Source: Haloarcula regularis (GTDB lineage Archaea > Halobacteriota > Halobacteria > Halobacteriales > Haloarculaceae). From it: a DNA stretch of 64,000 nucleotides. The stretch spans positions 3,286,001-3,350,000 of the forward strand of contig NZ_CP119794.1 of NCBI RefSeq assembly GCF_029338315.1, in the 5' to 3' direction. Made by a program: the position numbers and the translations under genes. The notes beneath the pieces were generated by a model, which did not search any database, was not told the DNA's origin, and was given only the letters and a program-made list of their open reading frames with translations. Positions 10,903-19,115 of the stretch are shown one piece after another; position 1 is the stretch's first letter, and each line of letters opens with the position of its first letter.

Positions 10903-12123
10903 TCACGACGTCACGGACGTCGGCCTGAGAACCAGCGCAGACAGGCCTGCGAGGACCAGCAGGCCCGCCCCGAGGGCGAACGACTCCGCCCACCCCACGC
11001 GCGCCACGAGGATGCCCGTCACCGTCCCGCCGATGATACCCCCCGGAATCTTCGCCGAGTAGACCAGTGCGTAGTTCTCAGAGGAGCGCGCCCGGCCGTA
11101 GTACTTCCCGACCAGCGAGGGGAAGATGGCGAAGACGGGACTCCGGAAGAAAGCCGTCCCGGCGACCAGCACGACGAACAGCGGCCCCAGGCCCGACAGG
11201 CCGGAGACTATCGCGGCGCCCAGCGAGCAGCCGCCCAGGACCAGCGAGACGCCGACGGTCCGCTCGCCACCGAGGCGGTCCGAGAGCGTGCTCATCACGA
11301 TGACGCCCATCGCGTCGGCCAGCGCGACGACGGACGCGACGGTGGTCGCCGTCCCCGGGGCCAGTCCCAGGCCGGTCGTGAACCCGACCGACTGGCCGAT
11401 GAGCATCAACCCGACGCCGTCGACGACCAGCATCACCCAGTAGAGCACCCAGAACTGCCAGGTGCCGACGACCCTCCGCCACCCGACGCTCGCGTCGACG
11501 TCGACGGCCCGGTCGGACGCCGTCCCCGCTTCCGTCGCTTCGTCGCGCTTCGGCGGGTCGCGGACGACTATCGTCGCCAGGAGCCCCAGCCCACCGACCA
11601 CTGCGCCGAGGGCCAGCAGCGTGCCCGTGTACGAGGCGTCGATGCGGGCCTGGACCAGCGGGATGACGACGACGCTCACGGCGCTGAACGCCGTCGTGAC
11701 CACGCCCGTCGCCAGGCCGCGGCGGTCGGTGAACCACTTCACGGGCGTGTTGATCGCGACGGTGTAAGCCATCCCGCTGCCGACGCCCCCGAGGCCGTAG
11801 GCCAGCGCGGCGACCGGGTAGGTCGTCGCCAGCCCCAGGCCCCCGTAACCAGCGAACAGGAGGACGGACCCGATGCCGAGCACCGCGCGGGGCCCGTACC
11901 GGTCGCGGATGCCGCCGGCCGGGAACTGGACCAGCGTCTGGGCGACGACAAACAGCGTGAAGACGGTCCCGAGCGCTGCCGGCGAGGCGCCGACGCGGGC
12001 CCCGACGGCGCCGCTGAGCGTCGTCCAGACGAACTGGTAGGTGCCAGACGCCCCCATCACGCCCGCCGCGACGGCGACCAGGAGCCACCGTCTCGCCGGC
12101 CGGTCGGCGACGGTGTCGGCCAC
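10903..12123 (-). CDS. MFS transporter, oxalate/formate-antiporter (OFA) type
   Basis: The 406-residue protein has twelve predicted membrane helices in two six-helix halves separated by a charged loop (DPPKRDEATEAG, about residues 200-215). The MFS loop 2-3 motif is seen as GGIRDRYGPR (about residue 73), and repeated more weakly as STLSDRLGGER in the second half. The arrangement with KWFTDRRGLATG in the first half and KYYGRARSSENYALVY in the second is that of OFA carriers exchanging small monocarboxylates. The true substrate is unknown. It starts three bases after the DUF7575-like gene stop, so the two form an operon. Confidence 0.85.
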   Translation of the reverse strand: MADTVADRPARRWLLVAVAAGVMGASGTYQFVWTTLSGAVGARVGASPAALGTVFTLFVVAQTLVQFPAGGIRDRYGPRAVLGIGSVLLFAGYGGLGLATTYPVAALAYGLGGVGSGMAYTVAINTPVKWFTDRRGLATGVVTTAFSAVSVVVIPLVQARIDASYTGTLLALGAVVGGLGLLATIVVRDPPKRDEATEAGTASDRAVDVDASVGWRRVVGTWQFWVLYWVMLVVDGVGLMLIGQSVGFTTGLGLAPGTATTVASVVALADAMGVIVMSTLSDRLGGERTVGVSLVLGGCSLGAAIVSGLSGLGPLFVVLVAGTAFFRSPVFAIFPSLVGKYYGRARSSENYALVYSAKIPGGIIGGTVTGILVARVGWAESFALGAGLLVLAGLSALVLRPTSVTS

Positions 12124-12126
12124 AGT

Positions 12127-12540
12127 TCAGTCGTCGTGCTCGGAGTCGGCCGGTTGGAGGCGGGTCGTACACCAGTGACAGAACTCGAGGTCCTCGTCGA
12201 GCTCCTGCCCGCAGTTGGGGCAGGTATCGCCCTCGACGACCTCCGTGGCCCGGTTCTCCTGGGTGGCCATCCAGTAGGCGTCGGCCATGCTGAGCGCCGT
12301 GATAGCCAGCAGCGCTATCGAGGCCTCCAGCGGCAGCGCCTGCGAGGCCGCGACGAACGCCTCGATGGAGAGCTCGTCGGGCATGACGTCGCCGCCGACC
12401 AGCAGCGTCGTCGTGCTGACCACGAGGCCGAACCACAGGATCGCCCGCAGCCATTCCCGCAGGTAAACGTGCCCGAGACCGGGGTAGACGAAGGCGAGCA
12501 AGGCGGCGAGCCACGGCCGCTTGCGTCCTGTCTCGCTCAT
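12127..12540 (-). CDS. Membrane protein with C-terminal zinc ribbon (DUF7575-like)
   Basis: This 137-residue protein starts at ATG 12540 (MSETGRKRPW). It has a TM2-like hydrophobic region beginning AALLAFVYPGLGHVYL and two further membrane segments, then an acidic C-terminal zinc ribbon with CPNCG and CHWC near residues 107-126. Such TM plus zinc-ribbon proteins are common and uncharacterised in haloarchaea. An in-frame ATG six codons upstream is possible. It is the first gene of a pair with the MFS carrier. The DUF number is by recall, not by search. Confidence 0.7.
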   Translation of the reverse strand: MSETGRKRPWLAALLAFVYPGLGHVYLREWLRAILWFGLVVSTTTLLVGGDVMPDELSIEAFVAASQALPLEASIALLAITALSMADAYWMATQENRATEVVEGDTCPNCGQELDEDLEFCHWCTTRLQPADSEHDD

Positions 12541-12759
12541 TAGTGGCGTCTCGGTCACGAACGACCCTATATCTTCCCCTTCGGGGAGTTTCGGGCGAGG
12601 CGGGGCTTCAGGGACGCTCCGGGGCGTTTCGCGTCGCTACTCCCCGGCCAGGTCGTACCGGTCGCCGTCGTGCTCGTCGGCGCCCGCCCTCTCACGGTGG
12701 GTGGGTCTGTGTCCTCCCTGCGACTACGGAGAGGTCACCCCGAACCACGCCAGAGGCTC

Positions 12760-14037
12760 TCACTCGCCCGCCGAGAGCCGTCGAATCGTCCCGACGAGCA
12801 CGTCCACGCCGATGTCAAGCGTCCGCTCGTCGACGTCGAAGGTGGGGGTGTGGTGGCCGCCGGGGTGGTCGGTCCCCAGGCCGACGAAGGTGGCCGTCCC
12901 GCCGTGGCGCTGGACCCGGTCCATGAGGTACGTCGCGTCCTCGCTCCCGCCCAGCGGAGCCTCGTGACGGCGGCTGTCGACCCCGGCGACGGACCCCGCC
13001 GCCTCGTAGACCACGTCGGCCAGTTCGGCGTCGCTCTCGGCACTGGGTGCCTCCGCCGTCGTCTCGGTCCGCCCAGTGCAGTCGTGCATCGCAGCGGCGT
13101 GCTCGACCACCTCGTCCGCTCGCTCGCTCATGTACTCCTTTAGTTCAGTGGTCTCGCCGCGGACCTCCCCCTCGATGCGGGCCTGTTCCGGGACGATGTT
13201 GGTCGCCGTCCCACCCTCGACGACGCCGGCGTTGACCCGCGTCGCACCGTCCTCGTGGCGACGGATGGCATGGAGGTTCTGGACGGCCGTCGCGAGGGCC
13301 TGGACGGCGTCCCGGCCGGCGGCCGGGTGGCCCCCGGCGTGGGCGGACTCGCCCTCGAAGGTGGCGACGAACTGCCGGACGGCGAGGAACCCACCGACGC
13401 CCGCGACCACTTCGCCGGTGGGGTGGTCGAGGCCGACGTGGATGGCCAGCAGGTGGTCCACGTCGTCGAGGCGACCGCTCTCGGCGACGGGCTTGGCGCC
13501 GCCGATGACCTCCTCCGCTGGCTGGAAGAGCACCTTCAGCGTCCCCGCGAAGTCGCTCTCGGCGACAGCCTCGAGCACGCCGAGACCGATTGTCGTGTGC
13601 GCGTCGTGCCCGCAGGCGTGCATGTACCCCTCGTTCTCGGAGCGGAAGCCGCCCTCGGTGGGCTCGTGGTGGCCCTCCTCGCTTTCGTGGACCGGCAGCG
13701 CGTCGATGTCGACACGGAGGGCGACGGTCGGGCCGGGGCCTCGTTCGAGGACCGCCAGCGCGCCCGTGAACCCGCCCGCGACCCGTTCGAGGACGTCCTC
13801 GCGCGCGCCAGCCTCGCGGGCCTTCTCGAGCCAGGCGTCGAGCTCCTCGTCGTTGGGGACCGCCATCCGCGCCTCGGCGTCGAGTATCTCCGGCCCCACG
13901 AGCAGGTCGTCGACGCCGATACGTTCCAGCTCGTCGACGATACGACTGGTGGTGTAGTACTCGCGCCAGGCCGGTTCCGGATACCGGTGGAGGGTGCGCC
14001 GGAGCGAGACGAGTCGCTCGCGTCTGTCGTCGTCCAT
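12760..14037 (-). CDS. M20-family amidohydrolase (AbgB/aminoacylase type)
   Basis: A 425-residue zinc-dependent amidohydrolase of peptidase family M20D. Visible metal-site motifs are MHACGHDAHT (residues 139-148, Cys142 and His144), FQPAEEVIGGA (about 175-185, catalytic Glu pair) and AIHVG. The insert SAHAGGHPAAGRDA marks the dimerisation domain. Likely substrates are N-acylated or aminobenzoyl amino acids; the N-terminal region HRYPEPAWREY resembles the AbgB subgroup. I chose ATG 14037, which has a TATA-like TCATAAGTC about 25-30 bases upstream; a longer frame to 14145 overlaps the uS10-like gene in the wrong style. It lies 25 bases after that gene on the same strand. Confidence 0.85.
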   Translation of the reverse strand: MDDDRRERLVSLRRTLHRYPEPAWREYYTTSRIVDELERIGVDDLLVGPEILDAEARMAVPNDEELDAWLEKAREAGAREDVLERVAGGFTGALAVLERGPGPTVALRVDIDALPVHESEEGHHEPTEGGFRSENEGYMHACGHDAHTTIGLGVLEAVAESDFAGTLKVLFQPAEEVIGGAKPVAESGRLDDVDHLLAIHVGLDHPTGEVVAGVGGFLAVRQFVATFEGESAHAGGHPAAGRDAVQALATAVQNLHAIRRHEDGATRVNAGVVEGGTATNIVPEQARIEGEVRGETTELKEYMSERADEVVEHAAAMHDCTGRTETTAEAPSAESDAELADVVYEAAGSVAGVDSRRHEAPLGGSEDATYLMDRVQRHGGTATFVGLGTDHPGGHHTPTFDVDERTLDIGVDVLVGTIRRLSAGE

Positions 14038-14062
14038 ACCGCCCGCGACGGGCCCGACGGAC

Positions 14063-14395
14063 TTATGACCCGCTGCCGACCTGTCGGCGCTGTTCGACGT
14101 CCACTTCCACGTGGACCCCCGCCGGGAACGACCGTTCGGTGACATCCCGGGCGAACTCCTCGTACCCGACGATGTCGATGGTCCGCTCGTAGACGGTGTA
14201 GTTCCAGGCGTCGAACCGGCCGCCGTCGGGGCCGAGCGACTTCGACTGTGGCACCCGAAGGTCCCGCGGCGGCTTCGGGTGCGGTCCCTTCAGCTCGACG
14301 CCCTTGCGCTCGGCCGATTCCTTGATGTCCGAGACGACGTCGTCGAGGCGATATCGGTTCCCGCTGGTGAGCGTCAGGGTCGTGACGAAGGGCAT
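14063..14395 (-). CDS. uS10-like protein (ribosomal protein S10 paralogue)
   Basis: A 110-residue protein with the alpha/beta fold sequence of ribosomal protein uS10/mL48: MPFVTTLTLTSGNRYRL, then the S10-like PKPPRDLRVPQSK loop (about residues 40-53) and a C-terminal strand region TIDIVGYEEFARDV. Haloarchaea have a canonical S10 beside elongation factor 1-alpha, so this divergent, acidic copy next to an amidohydrolase is probably a second paralogue of unknown role. The start at 14395 gives a normal S10 length; a 12-base direct repeat (14388-14399 and 14426-14437) duplicates the sequence around this ATG, creating a decoy out-of-frame ATG upstream. Confidence 0.75.
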   Translation of the reverse strand: MPFVTTLTLTSGNRYRLDDVVSDIKESAERKGVELKGPHPKPPRDLRVPQSKSLGPDGGRFDAWNYTVYERTIDIVGYEEFARDVTERSFPAGVHVEVDVEQRRQVGSGS

Positions 14396-14437
14396 CTCTG
14401 TGGGATGCAGGCCGGCCGGGGGCAAAAGGGCATCTCT
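14388..14437. repeat. 12-bp direct repeat around the uS10-like start codon
   Basis: AAGGGCATCTCT occurs at 14388-14399 and again at 14426-14437. On the minus strand each copy contains an ATG followed by CCCTT; only the downstream one opens the uS10-like gene. The upstream one heads a short unrelated frame. A small tandem duplication of the translation start region is the simplest explanation. Confidence 0.6.
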
Positions 14438-14563
14438 TTGGGCCCGGTCGCCCCGTGCGGTGGACCTCCACGCGCCGTGTGGCGGGTACCGGACCGGCAT
14501 TCTCGCGTGGCGCTCGCCGACGCGCGGCCCGTGGCACGGTTTCGCTGCCGTCTCCGATATTCT

Positions 14564-14592
14564 CTTAAGTACCGGTGTACTACCTGTCGGTA
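14564..14592 (+). promoter_or_regulatory. Leaderless promoter with AGTAC/GTACT palindrome before the Nudix gene
   Basis: CTTAAGT (14564-14570) is a TATA-like element 23-29 bases before the Nudix ATG at 14593, so the transcript is probably leaderless. AGTAC-CGGT-GTACT (14568-14581) is a perfect inverted repeat overlapping its end and covering the region up to the start site. This is a good operator candidate. Its GTAC core resembles the boxes at the trpC promoter. Confidence 0.5.
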
Positions 14593-15027
14593 ATGATAGA
14601 GGCCACGAGCGCGGGAGCCATCCTCTTTCGCGATACGCGTGGCCGGCGTGAGTACCTGTTGCTCAAGAGCCGCCCCGGGGACTGGGAGTTCCCGAAAGGC
14701 GGCGTCGAGGGCGACGAGGAGCTCCAGCAGACGGCCATCCGCGAAGTGAAAGAGGAGGCCGGAATCGGTGATTTCCGGCTCTTGGACGGTTTCCGCAAAG
14801 ACTACGACTACGTCTTCGAGGCGAACGGCAACACCATCCACAAGACGGTGCACCTGTTCGTCGCGAAGTCCTTCGAAGCATCGGCAGAGCTCTCCACGGA
14901 GCACCGCGACCTGCAGTGGCGCGACTACGAACAGGCGGTCAACACCGTCACGCAGGACGGCCCGCGCGAGATACTGAAAGACGCACACGAGTTCATCGAC
15001 GAGGAGTTCGAGAACGGCGAGGCGTGA
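14593..15027 (+). CDS. Nudix hydrolase (probable diadenosine polyphosphate hydrolase)
   Basis: A 144-residue Nudix enzyme. The Nudix box is complete at residues 36-58: Gly36, Glu42, REVKEE (50-55), Gly57 and Ile58, which bind the metal and cleave nucleoside-diphosphate-linked compounds. The N-terminus SAGAILFRDTRGRREYLLL and the motif DWEFPKGGVE are those of the Ap4A hydrolase (MutT-like) subgroup. It would clean up Ap4A or similar nucleotides in the cytoplasm. ATG 14593 is supported by the promoter spacing; the in-frame start at 14575 falls inside the palindrome. It is a single gene with 145 bases to the next. Confidence 0.88.
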   Translation: MIEATSAGAILFRDTRGRREYLLLKSRPGDWEFPKGGVEGDEELQQTAIREVKEEAGIGDFRLLDGFRKDYDYVFEANGNTIHKTVHLFVAKSFEASAELSTEHRDLQWRDYEQAVNTVTQDGPREILKDAHEFIDEEFENGEA

Positions 15028-15130
15028 GCCCTCGCGGGCCACCGGTCGCCGGCCCCCGAGCGACAGCCTTCGCCGTCCGAGAGGGTGTCGACCGCGAGAA
15101 AACGCCACTCCGGGGTAAATTCCCCGTGGA

Positions 15131-15138
15131 TTTATATA
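15131..15138 (+). promoter_or_regulatory. TATA box of the DUF4013 gene
   Basis: TTTATATA lies 35-42 bases before the ATG at 15173, predicting a start of transcription near 15160-15165 and a very short leader. It is the clearest consensus-like TATA element in this part of the window. Confidence 0.5.
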
Positions 15139-15172
15139 TGATTACTGAGATGTCCCGCCTGAAGATCCCACA

Positions 15173-15862
15173 ATGTTAGAAGACGGACTCTCCTACCCAA
15201 TGCAGGGCGACAGTTGGATCGGGCGGCTGTTGATCGGCGGCATCCTCATCTTCCTGTCGGTACTCATCGTGCCGGCGTTCGCGTTCTACGGCTATCTCCT
15301 GCGCGTCCTCGAGTCGACCATCGAGGGCGACGCCGAACCCCCGGAGTGGGACGACTGGGGCGGCCTCATCGTGGACGGACTGAAGGTTACGGTGGTCGGC
15401 ATCGCCTACGCGCTGGTGCCGACCATCGTCATCGTCGGCCTCGGCGCTGGACTCATCGGTCTGGGTTCGGCGGCCGGCGACCAGGGCGGCCTCCTGGCAG
15501 GGTTCGGTATCGTGACTATCCTGCTGATGATTCCGGTGCTGTTCCTTGTCTACTACATCGTGCCGGCCGCGCTCTCGAACATGGCCGTCGAGGGTCGCCT
15601 CGGTGCCGCCTTCGACGTCGGCATGCTCAAGCGCGTCGTGCTGTCCACCGACTACTTCGTCGCCGTGCTGATGCCGATCGTCGTCGGCGTCGTCGTCAAC
15701 GTCGTCGCGCAGGTGCTCGTGCTCACCGTCGTCGGTGGCCTGCTGGTCCCGTTCGTCATGTTCTACGGTCAGGTCGCCGTCTTCCGGATGTTCGGGCTCG
15801 CGTTCGCAAAGCAGGTCAACGCAGGCGGCGGGCAGCCATCGGGCGTCGCGACGACGGTCTGA
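15173..15862 (+). CDS. DUF4013 membrane protein
   Basis: A 229-residue protein with about five or six membrane segments. The DUF4013 pattern is visible: an N-terminal helix containing GRLLIGGILIFL, the loop with PPEWDDWGGLIVDGLK (about residues 57-73), and glycine-rich helices typical of this family. The family occurs in archaea and bacteria and has no known role; it resembles envelope or secretion-associated integral proteins. The start follows a strong TATA box. It is followed 45 bases later by the DUF5787 gene on the same strand, so they may be co-transcribed. Confidence 0.8.
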   Translation: MLEDGLSYPMQGDSWIGRLLIGGILIFLSVLIVPAFAFYGYLLRVLESTIEGDAEPPEWDDWGGLIVDGLKVTVVGIAYALVPTIVIVGLGAGLIGLGSAAGDQGGLLAGFGIVTILLMIPVLFLVYYIVPAALSNMAVEGRLGAAFDVGMLKRVVLSTDYFVAVLMPIVVGVVVNVVAQVLVLTVVGGLLVPFVMFYGQVAVFRMFGLAFAKQVNAGGGQPSGVATTV

Positions 15863-15907
15863 GACGACCTCCCCGACAGTTTTTATCCGGCCACGCCAAC
15901 GAGCGGT

Positions 15908-16942
15908 GTGGACCACGCCGACTCCGAGTTCGCGTTCGAACTGGCGGTCTGTCAGTGGGCCGAGCGCGCGTGGGACCCCGACGACGACTCGGCGGTGCTG
16001 GTCGCCCGCCAGCTCGGGACCCGATACCGCCGCTGGGACACGCTCGTTCTCGAGTGTGACCCCGACGGCCTCCGCCAGCGTGCCGAATTCGGCCTCGACG
16101 CGCTGGACTCGGACCTCCTGCACGTCGTCCGGCACGCACCGGCCGAGTGGACCTTCTACCGCGACGCGCTCCCGGATCCGGGCTACCCCTGGCGCTACGT
16201 CCGGGAGGCGATTCACGAGGCCGACGAGCGTGACGCCCTCGAGTCGCGAAAGCGGGGCAACCGAATCGAGATACGCCGGCGGCACACCTATCCGGACTGG
16301 GTTCGACGGGTCGTCGCCATCGAGAACAAACCGGACCTCACCGCGAGCGCCGCGCGCGCGCTCGTCCCGCAACTCGAACGCGACGTCGCGCTCGGCCTGG
16401 CAGACGAGGTGTGGGTCGCGACGGCGACGACGGGCGAGCACGTCGAACCCATCCTGCTCGCGGATCTGCCGGCCGAGGCGGGCGTCCTGACCGTCGACCC
16501 GGACGCGGGGAGCGCCGAGGCGGTCTGGCAACCGCGGACGCTCGCCGTCGGCGACCCCGGCACCCGGATTCTGGAGCGTCCGGACGACGAAGCGAGCGCC
16601 GCCCGCTTCGAGTACGCCGACCCCGAGTGGAAGGCCGGGAAGCGCCTCGAGATCGCCGAACGGGCCTACGAGCGGGGCTGGCGGGCCTACGCCGCGACGA
16701 TGCGCCCGGACTGCCGGCACTTCCGACTGCACGCGGGCGACTCGGGCGTCTCTCCCTTCTGTGGCGCCAAGGGGCGGGTGCCGACGCAAAACGAGTGTCG
16801 CGGGTCCTGCGGGGCCTTCGAGCCCGAACCGCCGGCCTGGCGGTCGAAGGGGTGGCCGCTCGAGGGCGGCCCGGGCAAGGCGAGCAAGCGATTGCTCGAC
16901 CGGCGGCGTCGCCGCCAGCGGCCGGGCTGTGGGTCCGAGTGA
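15908..16942 (+). CDS. DUF5787 family protein, possible RecB/Cas4-like nuclease with Fe-S cysteines
   Basis: A 344-residue haloarchaeal protein starting with GTG at 15908. I recognise it as DUF5787 by recall. The core VRRVVAIENKPDL contains a Glu139-x-Lys141 pair followed by LVPQLERDVALG (Gln156), the order seen in PD-(D/E)XK nucleases (acid, ExK, then QxxxY-like); Asp44 in RRWDTLVLE could be the first acid. One cysteine lies before the core (Cys15 in ELAVCQW) and four after it (Cys269, 285, 297, 301). Cas4, Dna2 and AddB nucleases hold an Fe-S cluster with one N-terminal and three C-terminal cysteines. Nuclease activity is inference. The C-terminus is arginine-rich. Its TGA abuts the next convergent stop. 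Confidence 0.75.
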   Translation: MDHADSEFAFELAVCQWAERAWDPDDDSAVLVARQLGTRYRRWDTLVLECDPDGLRQRAEFGLDALDSDLLHVVRHAPAEWTFYRDALPDPGYPWRYVREAIHEADERDALESRKRGNRIEIRRRHTYPDWVRRVVAIENKPDLTASAARALVPQLERDVALGLADEVWVATATTGEHVEPILLADLPAEAGVLTVDPDAGSAEAVWQPRTLAVGDPGTRILERPDDEASAARFEYADPEWKAGKRLEIAERAYERGWRAYAATMRPDCRHFRLHAGDSGVSPFCGAKGRVPTQNECRGSCGAFEPEPPAWRSKGWPLEGGPGKASKRLLDRRRRRQRPGCGSE

Positions 16943-17422
16943 CTACGCCTCGGTCGTCTGGACGTCCAGCGCGTCCCGCTCGACGGCGAGCCTGAACGTC
17001 GGCACCGTCTTCTGGACCGTCTCGACGAGGCCCTTGTCGACCAGGCTCCGCAGCGCCGACCGGACGGCGTCTACCTCCGGGTCCTCGCCCGCGTCCCGGA
17101 CCGCGTGGAGCACCGAGACGACGCTCTGGCTCTCCTCGTCCGGGCCCGCGATGACGTCGAGGACGACCTGTTGCAGCGGCGTGACCGTCACCGTCTGGAC
17201 CCGGTCCGGGTCCTCACCTTCGACGAGGGTGGTCGCCTCCGGCGTCGCACAGATGAGGCTGTCCTCGTTCCGGTAATAGTACTCTTTGAGCTCTGCCTCG
17301 AGGTACTGGTGGACCTCGCTCCCGCTGTCCATCCCCCACCGCTCCTGGAGCTCGCGGTTCTTCGTCGGCTGGAGCGCGACGATGTCGGCGAGCCGCTCGC
17401 TGGCCTCCTCCGAGAGGGTCAT
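16943..17422 (-). CDS. DUF5797 family winged-helix-like protein
   Basis: A 159-residue acidic protein, probably DNA-binding. The N-terminal part ERLADIVALQPTKNRELQERWGMDSGSEVHQYL looks like a helix-turn-helix choosing between targets. A second winged-helix-like part follows at about 75-155 (TPLQQVVLDVIAGPDEESQ, then ALRSLVDKGLVETVQKTVP with a typical wing). Haloarchaea carry this family as DUF5797 (name by recall). No ligand domain is seen. ATG 17422 is chosen; the longer frame from 17746 crosses the start of the opposite exported-protein gene. It converges on DUF5787 with no spacer. Confidence 0.72.
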   Translation of the reverse strand: MTLSEEASERLADIVALQPTKNRELQERWGMDSGSEVHQYLEAELKEYYYRNEDSLICATPEATTLVEGEDPDRVQTVTVTPLQQVVLDVIAGPDEESQSVVSVLHAVRDAGEDPEVDAVRSALRSLVDKGLVETVQKTVPTFRLAVERDALDVQTTEA

Positions 17423-17528
17423 CGCGGGTACGTAACCGGAGGGGCGTAACAAGCGTTCTGGAGTCGTCTCGGTCGGCAGCCTCCCACCCAGACAACATAT
17501 TTGTCGCTCCGGCCCCTCTATCCGGTAG

Positions 17529-19115
17529 ATGGAGACGTCTCGTCTCGCTCGACTGGTACTCTCTGTAGCCCTCCTCGTTTCGCTGGTGGTGGCGATGGCC
17601 GCCGGCCCGGCGGCCGCCGCGGACGCGAGAGTCACGCTGACCGACGCGACGGTCACGCCCGCAACGCCGGTCGCGGGCGCCCCGATAACCGCCGAGGCGA
17701 CGGTCAGGCTCTCGGCGGGCAGCGACACCCGGATCCGGCTCGACACCGTCAGCGTCCGCGACGCCGACGGCGATACGCTGGGCGAGGCCGCCGACCTTGG
17801 CCGACTCTCGCCCGGCGAGACGCTCTCGGTCCCGGTGACGTTCAGCGTCTCCGAGTCCGGTACCTACGACCTCACGCTCGTCGTCGAGGGCCGCGATTCC
17901 GACGGCGAGCGCGTCCGTGCCACGCGCCCGCTCTCCGTCGGCGTCGAGCGCGCCGAACCGCTGGTGGAACTGCGGACCGACGGCCTGGTGGCCGGCGCGG
18001 ACGCCCCGGTCCAGGCTGTCGTCTCGAACCCGACGACGGCCCAGCTCCGGGGCGTTACCGTTCAGGTGACCGACCCGGCGACCGGCGAGCGCCTCCGGCG
18101 GACGACGCCGGCGCTCGCGGCGGGGGCCTCGACCACGCTGAACTTCTCGGTCCGGGCGAGCGAACCCGGCACGACCAATCTGACCGTCGCGACGACGTAC
18201 ACGACGCCGACGGGCGCCGAGGTATCCTCGACGTTCGCGCGCCCGACGCCCGTCGACCCGCTGACCGACGACGTCGGCGTCCGCGTCCGGCGCGCCCCGG
18301 CCGACGACGCACAGGGGCAGGTGACGACGGGCCTGGCCGGCATCCTCGGCGGGGCCGGCGGGGGCGGGGGCGCCCTGCAGCCACAGCAGGACGACGCGGC
18401 GTCGGGCAGCGAGGACGCCGTGACCGTGACGGTGACAAACTTCGGGAACGCCGCCGTCGACGACGTGGTGCTGGCCGGCGAGTCGGCAAACGGCACCCTG
18501 CTGACCGCCGTCGGCCGGTTCGCGGTGGCCGACCGCCTCGACCCCGGCGAGTCCGCGACCGTCGAGGCCGACCTCGCGGACGTCTCGGCGGGTCGCGTCG
18601 CCTTCGTCGCCACCTACCGCGCCGCGAACGACTCGGCCGGGCGCGCCGTCGGTGCGTTCGCCCTCGACAGGGGTGTCGGGCAGGCGACGCTGTCCGGCCT
18701 TGACGTGGTCGTCGACGACGACGGCCGCGTGGCCATCAGCGGGAACCTGGCAAACGTCGGCGACGGCGACGTGCGGAGCGCGCTGGTCGCCGTCGAACCG
18801 ACCGAGGGCGTCGAACCCGCCTACCCCCAGCGGACCTACTTCGTGGGCACCGTCGCGAGCAGCGAGTTCGCCCCCTTCGAGCTGGTCGCGCAGGCCGACA
18901 CGGACAACGCGACGGCCGTGACGGTCCGACTGGAGTACACCGCCGGCGAGACGCGGTTGACCGACCGGGTCGAGGTCCCGCTGCCGGCCGACGACGGCAC
19001 CGACCGCGACGCCCCCCTCCAGTCAGCGACGCTCGTGGCGTGGATCGGCGGCGGTCTCGCCGTGACCGTCGCGCTGACGCTCGCGCTCCGACGGCGCGTC
19101 ACCGGGACGCGATGA
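17529..19115 (+). CDS. Exported, membrane-anchored CARDB-type protein of an ABC system
   Basis: A 528-residue protein with a signal peptide (residues 1-32, cleavage after AAAA), a large extracellular region of Ig-like beta domains, and one C-terminal membrane helix (about 500-520) ending RRRVTGTR. The ectodomain contains repeated CARDB/COG1361-like modules with motifs such as LSPGETLSVPVTF and LDPGESATVEADL. A glycine-rich linker followed by LQPQQDD (about 275-295) divides it into two arms. Its stop overlaps the start of the ATP-binding subunit, and the permease follows. This gives a COG1361-protein plus MacB/LolCDE-like ABC operon, probably for extrusion or mechanotransmission at the cell surface. 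Confidence 0.8.
   Translation: METSRLARLVLSVALLVSLVVAMAAGPAAAADARVTLTDATVTPATPVAGAPITAEATVRLSAGSDTRIRLDTVSVRDADGDTLGEAADLGRLSPGETLSVPVTFSVSESGTYDLTLVVEGRDSDGERVRATRPLSVGVERAEPLVELRTDGLVAGADAPVQAVVSNPTTAQLRGVTVQVTDPATGERLRRTTPALAAGASTTLNFSVRASEPGTTNLTVATTYTTPTGAEVSSTFARPTPVDPLTDDVGVRVRRAPADDAQGQVTTGLAGILGGAGGGGGALQPQQDDAASGSEDAVTVTVTNFGNAAVDDVVLAGESANGTLLTAVGRFAVADRLDPGESATVEADLADVSAGRVAFVATYRAANDSAGRAVGAFALDRGVGQATLSGLDVVVDDDGRVAISGNLANVGDGDVRSALVAVEPTEGVEPAYPQRTYFVGTVASSEFAPFELVAQADTDNATAVTVRLEYTAGETRLTDRVEVPLPADDGTDRDAPLQSATLVAWIGGGLAVTVALTLALRRRVTGTR

Noticed and set aside
10894..12543. A 549-codon plus-strand frame
   Set aside because: It is antisense to the MFS transporter and zinc-ribbon genes and has typical shadow composition.
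12637..12723. Minus-strand fragment ending GADEHDGDRYDLAGE
   Set aside because: It looks like the acidic C-terminus of a haloarchaeal protein, but a stop occurs 28 codons upstream and no start exists. It could be a gene remnant; too short to support.
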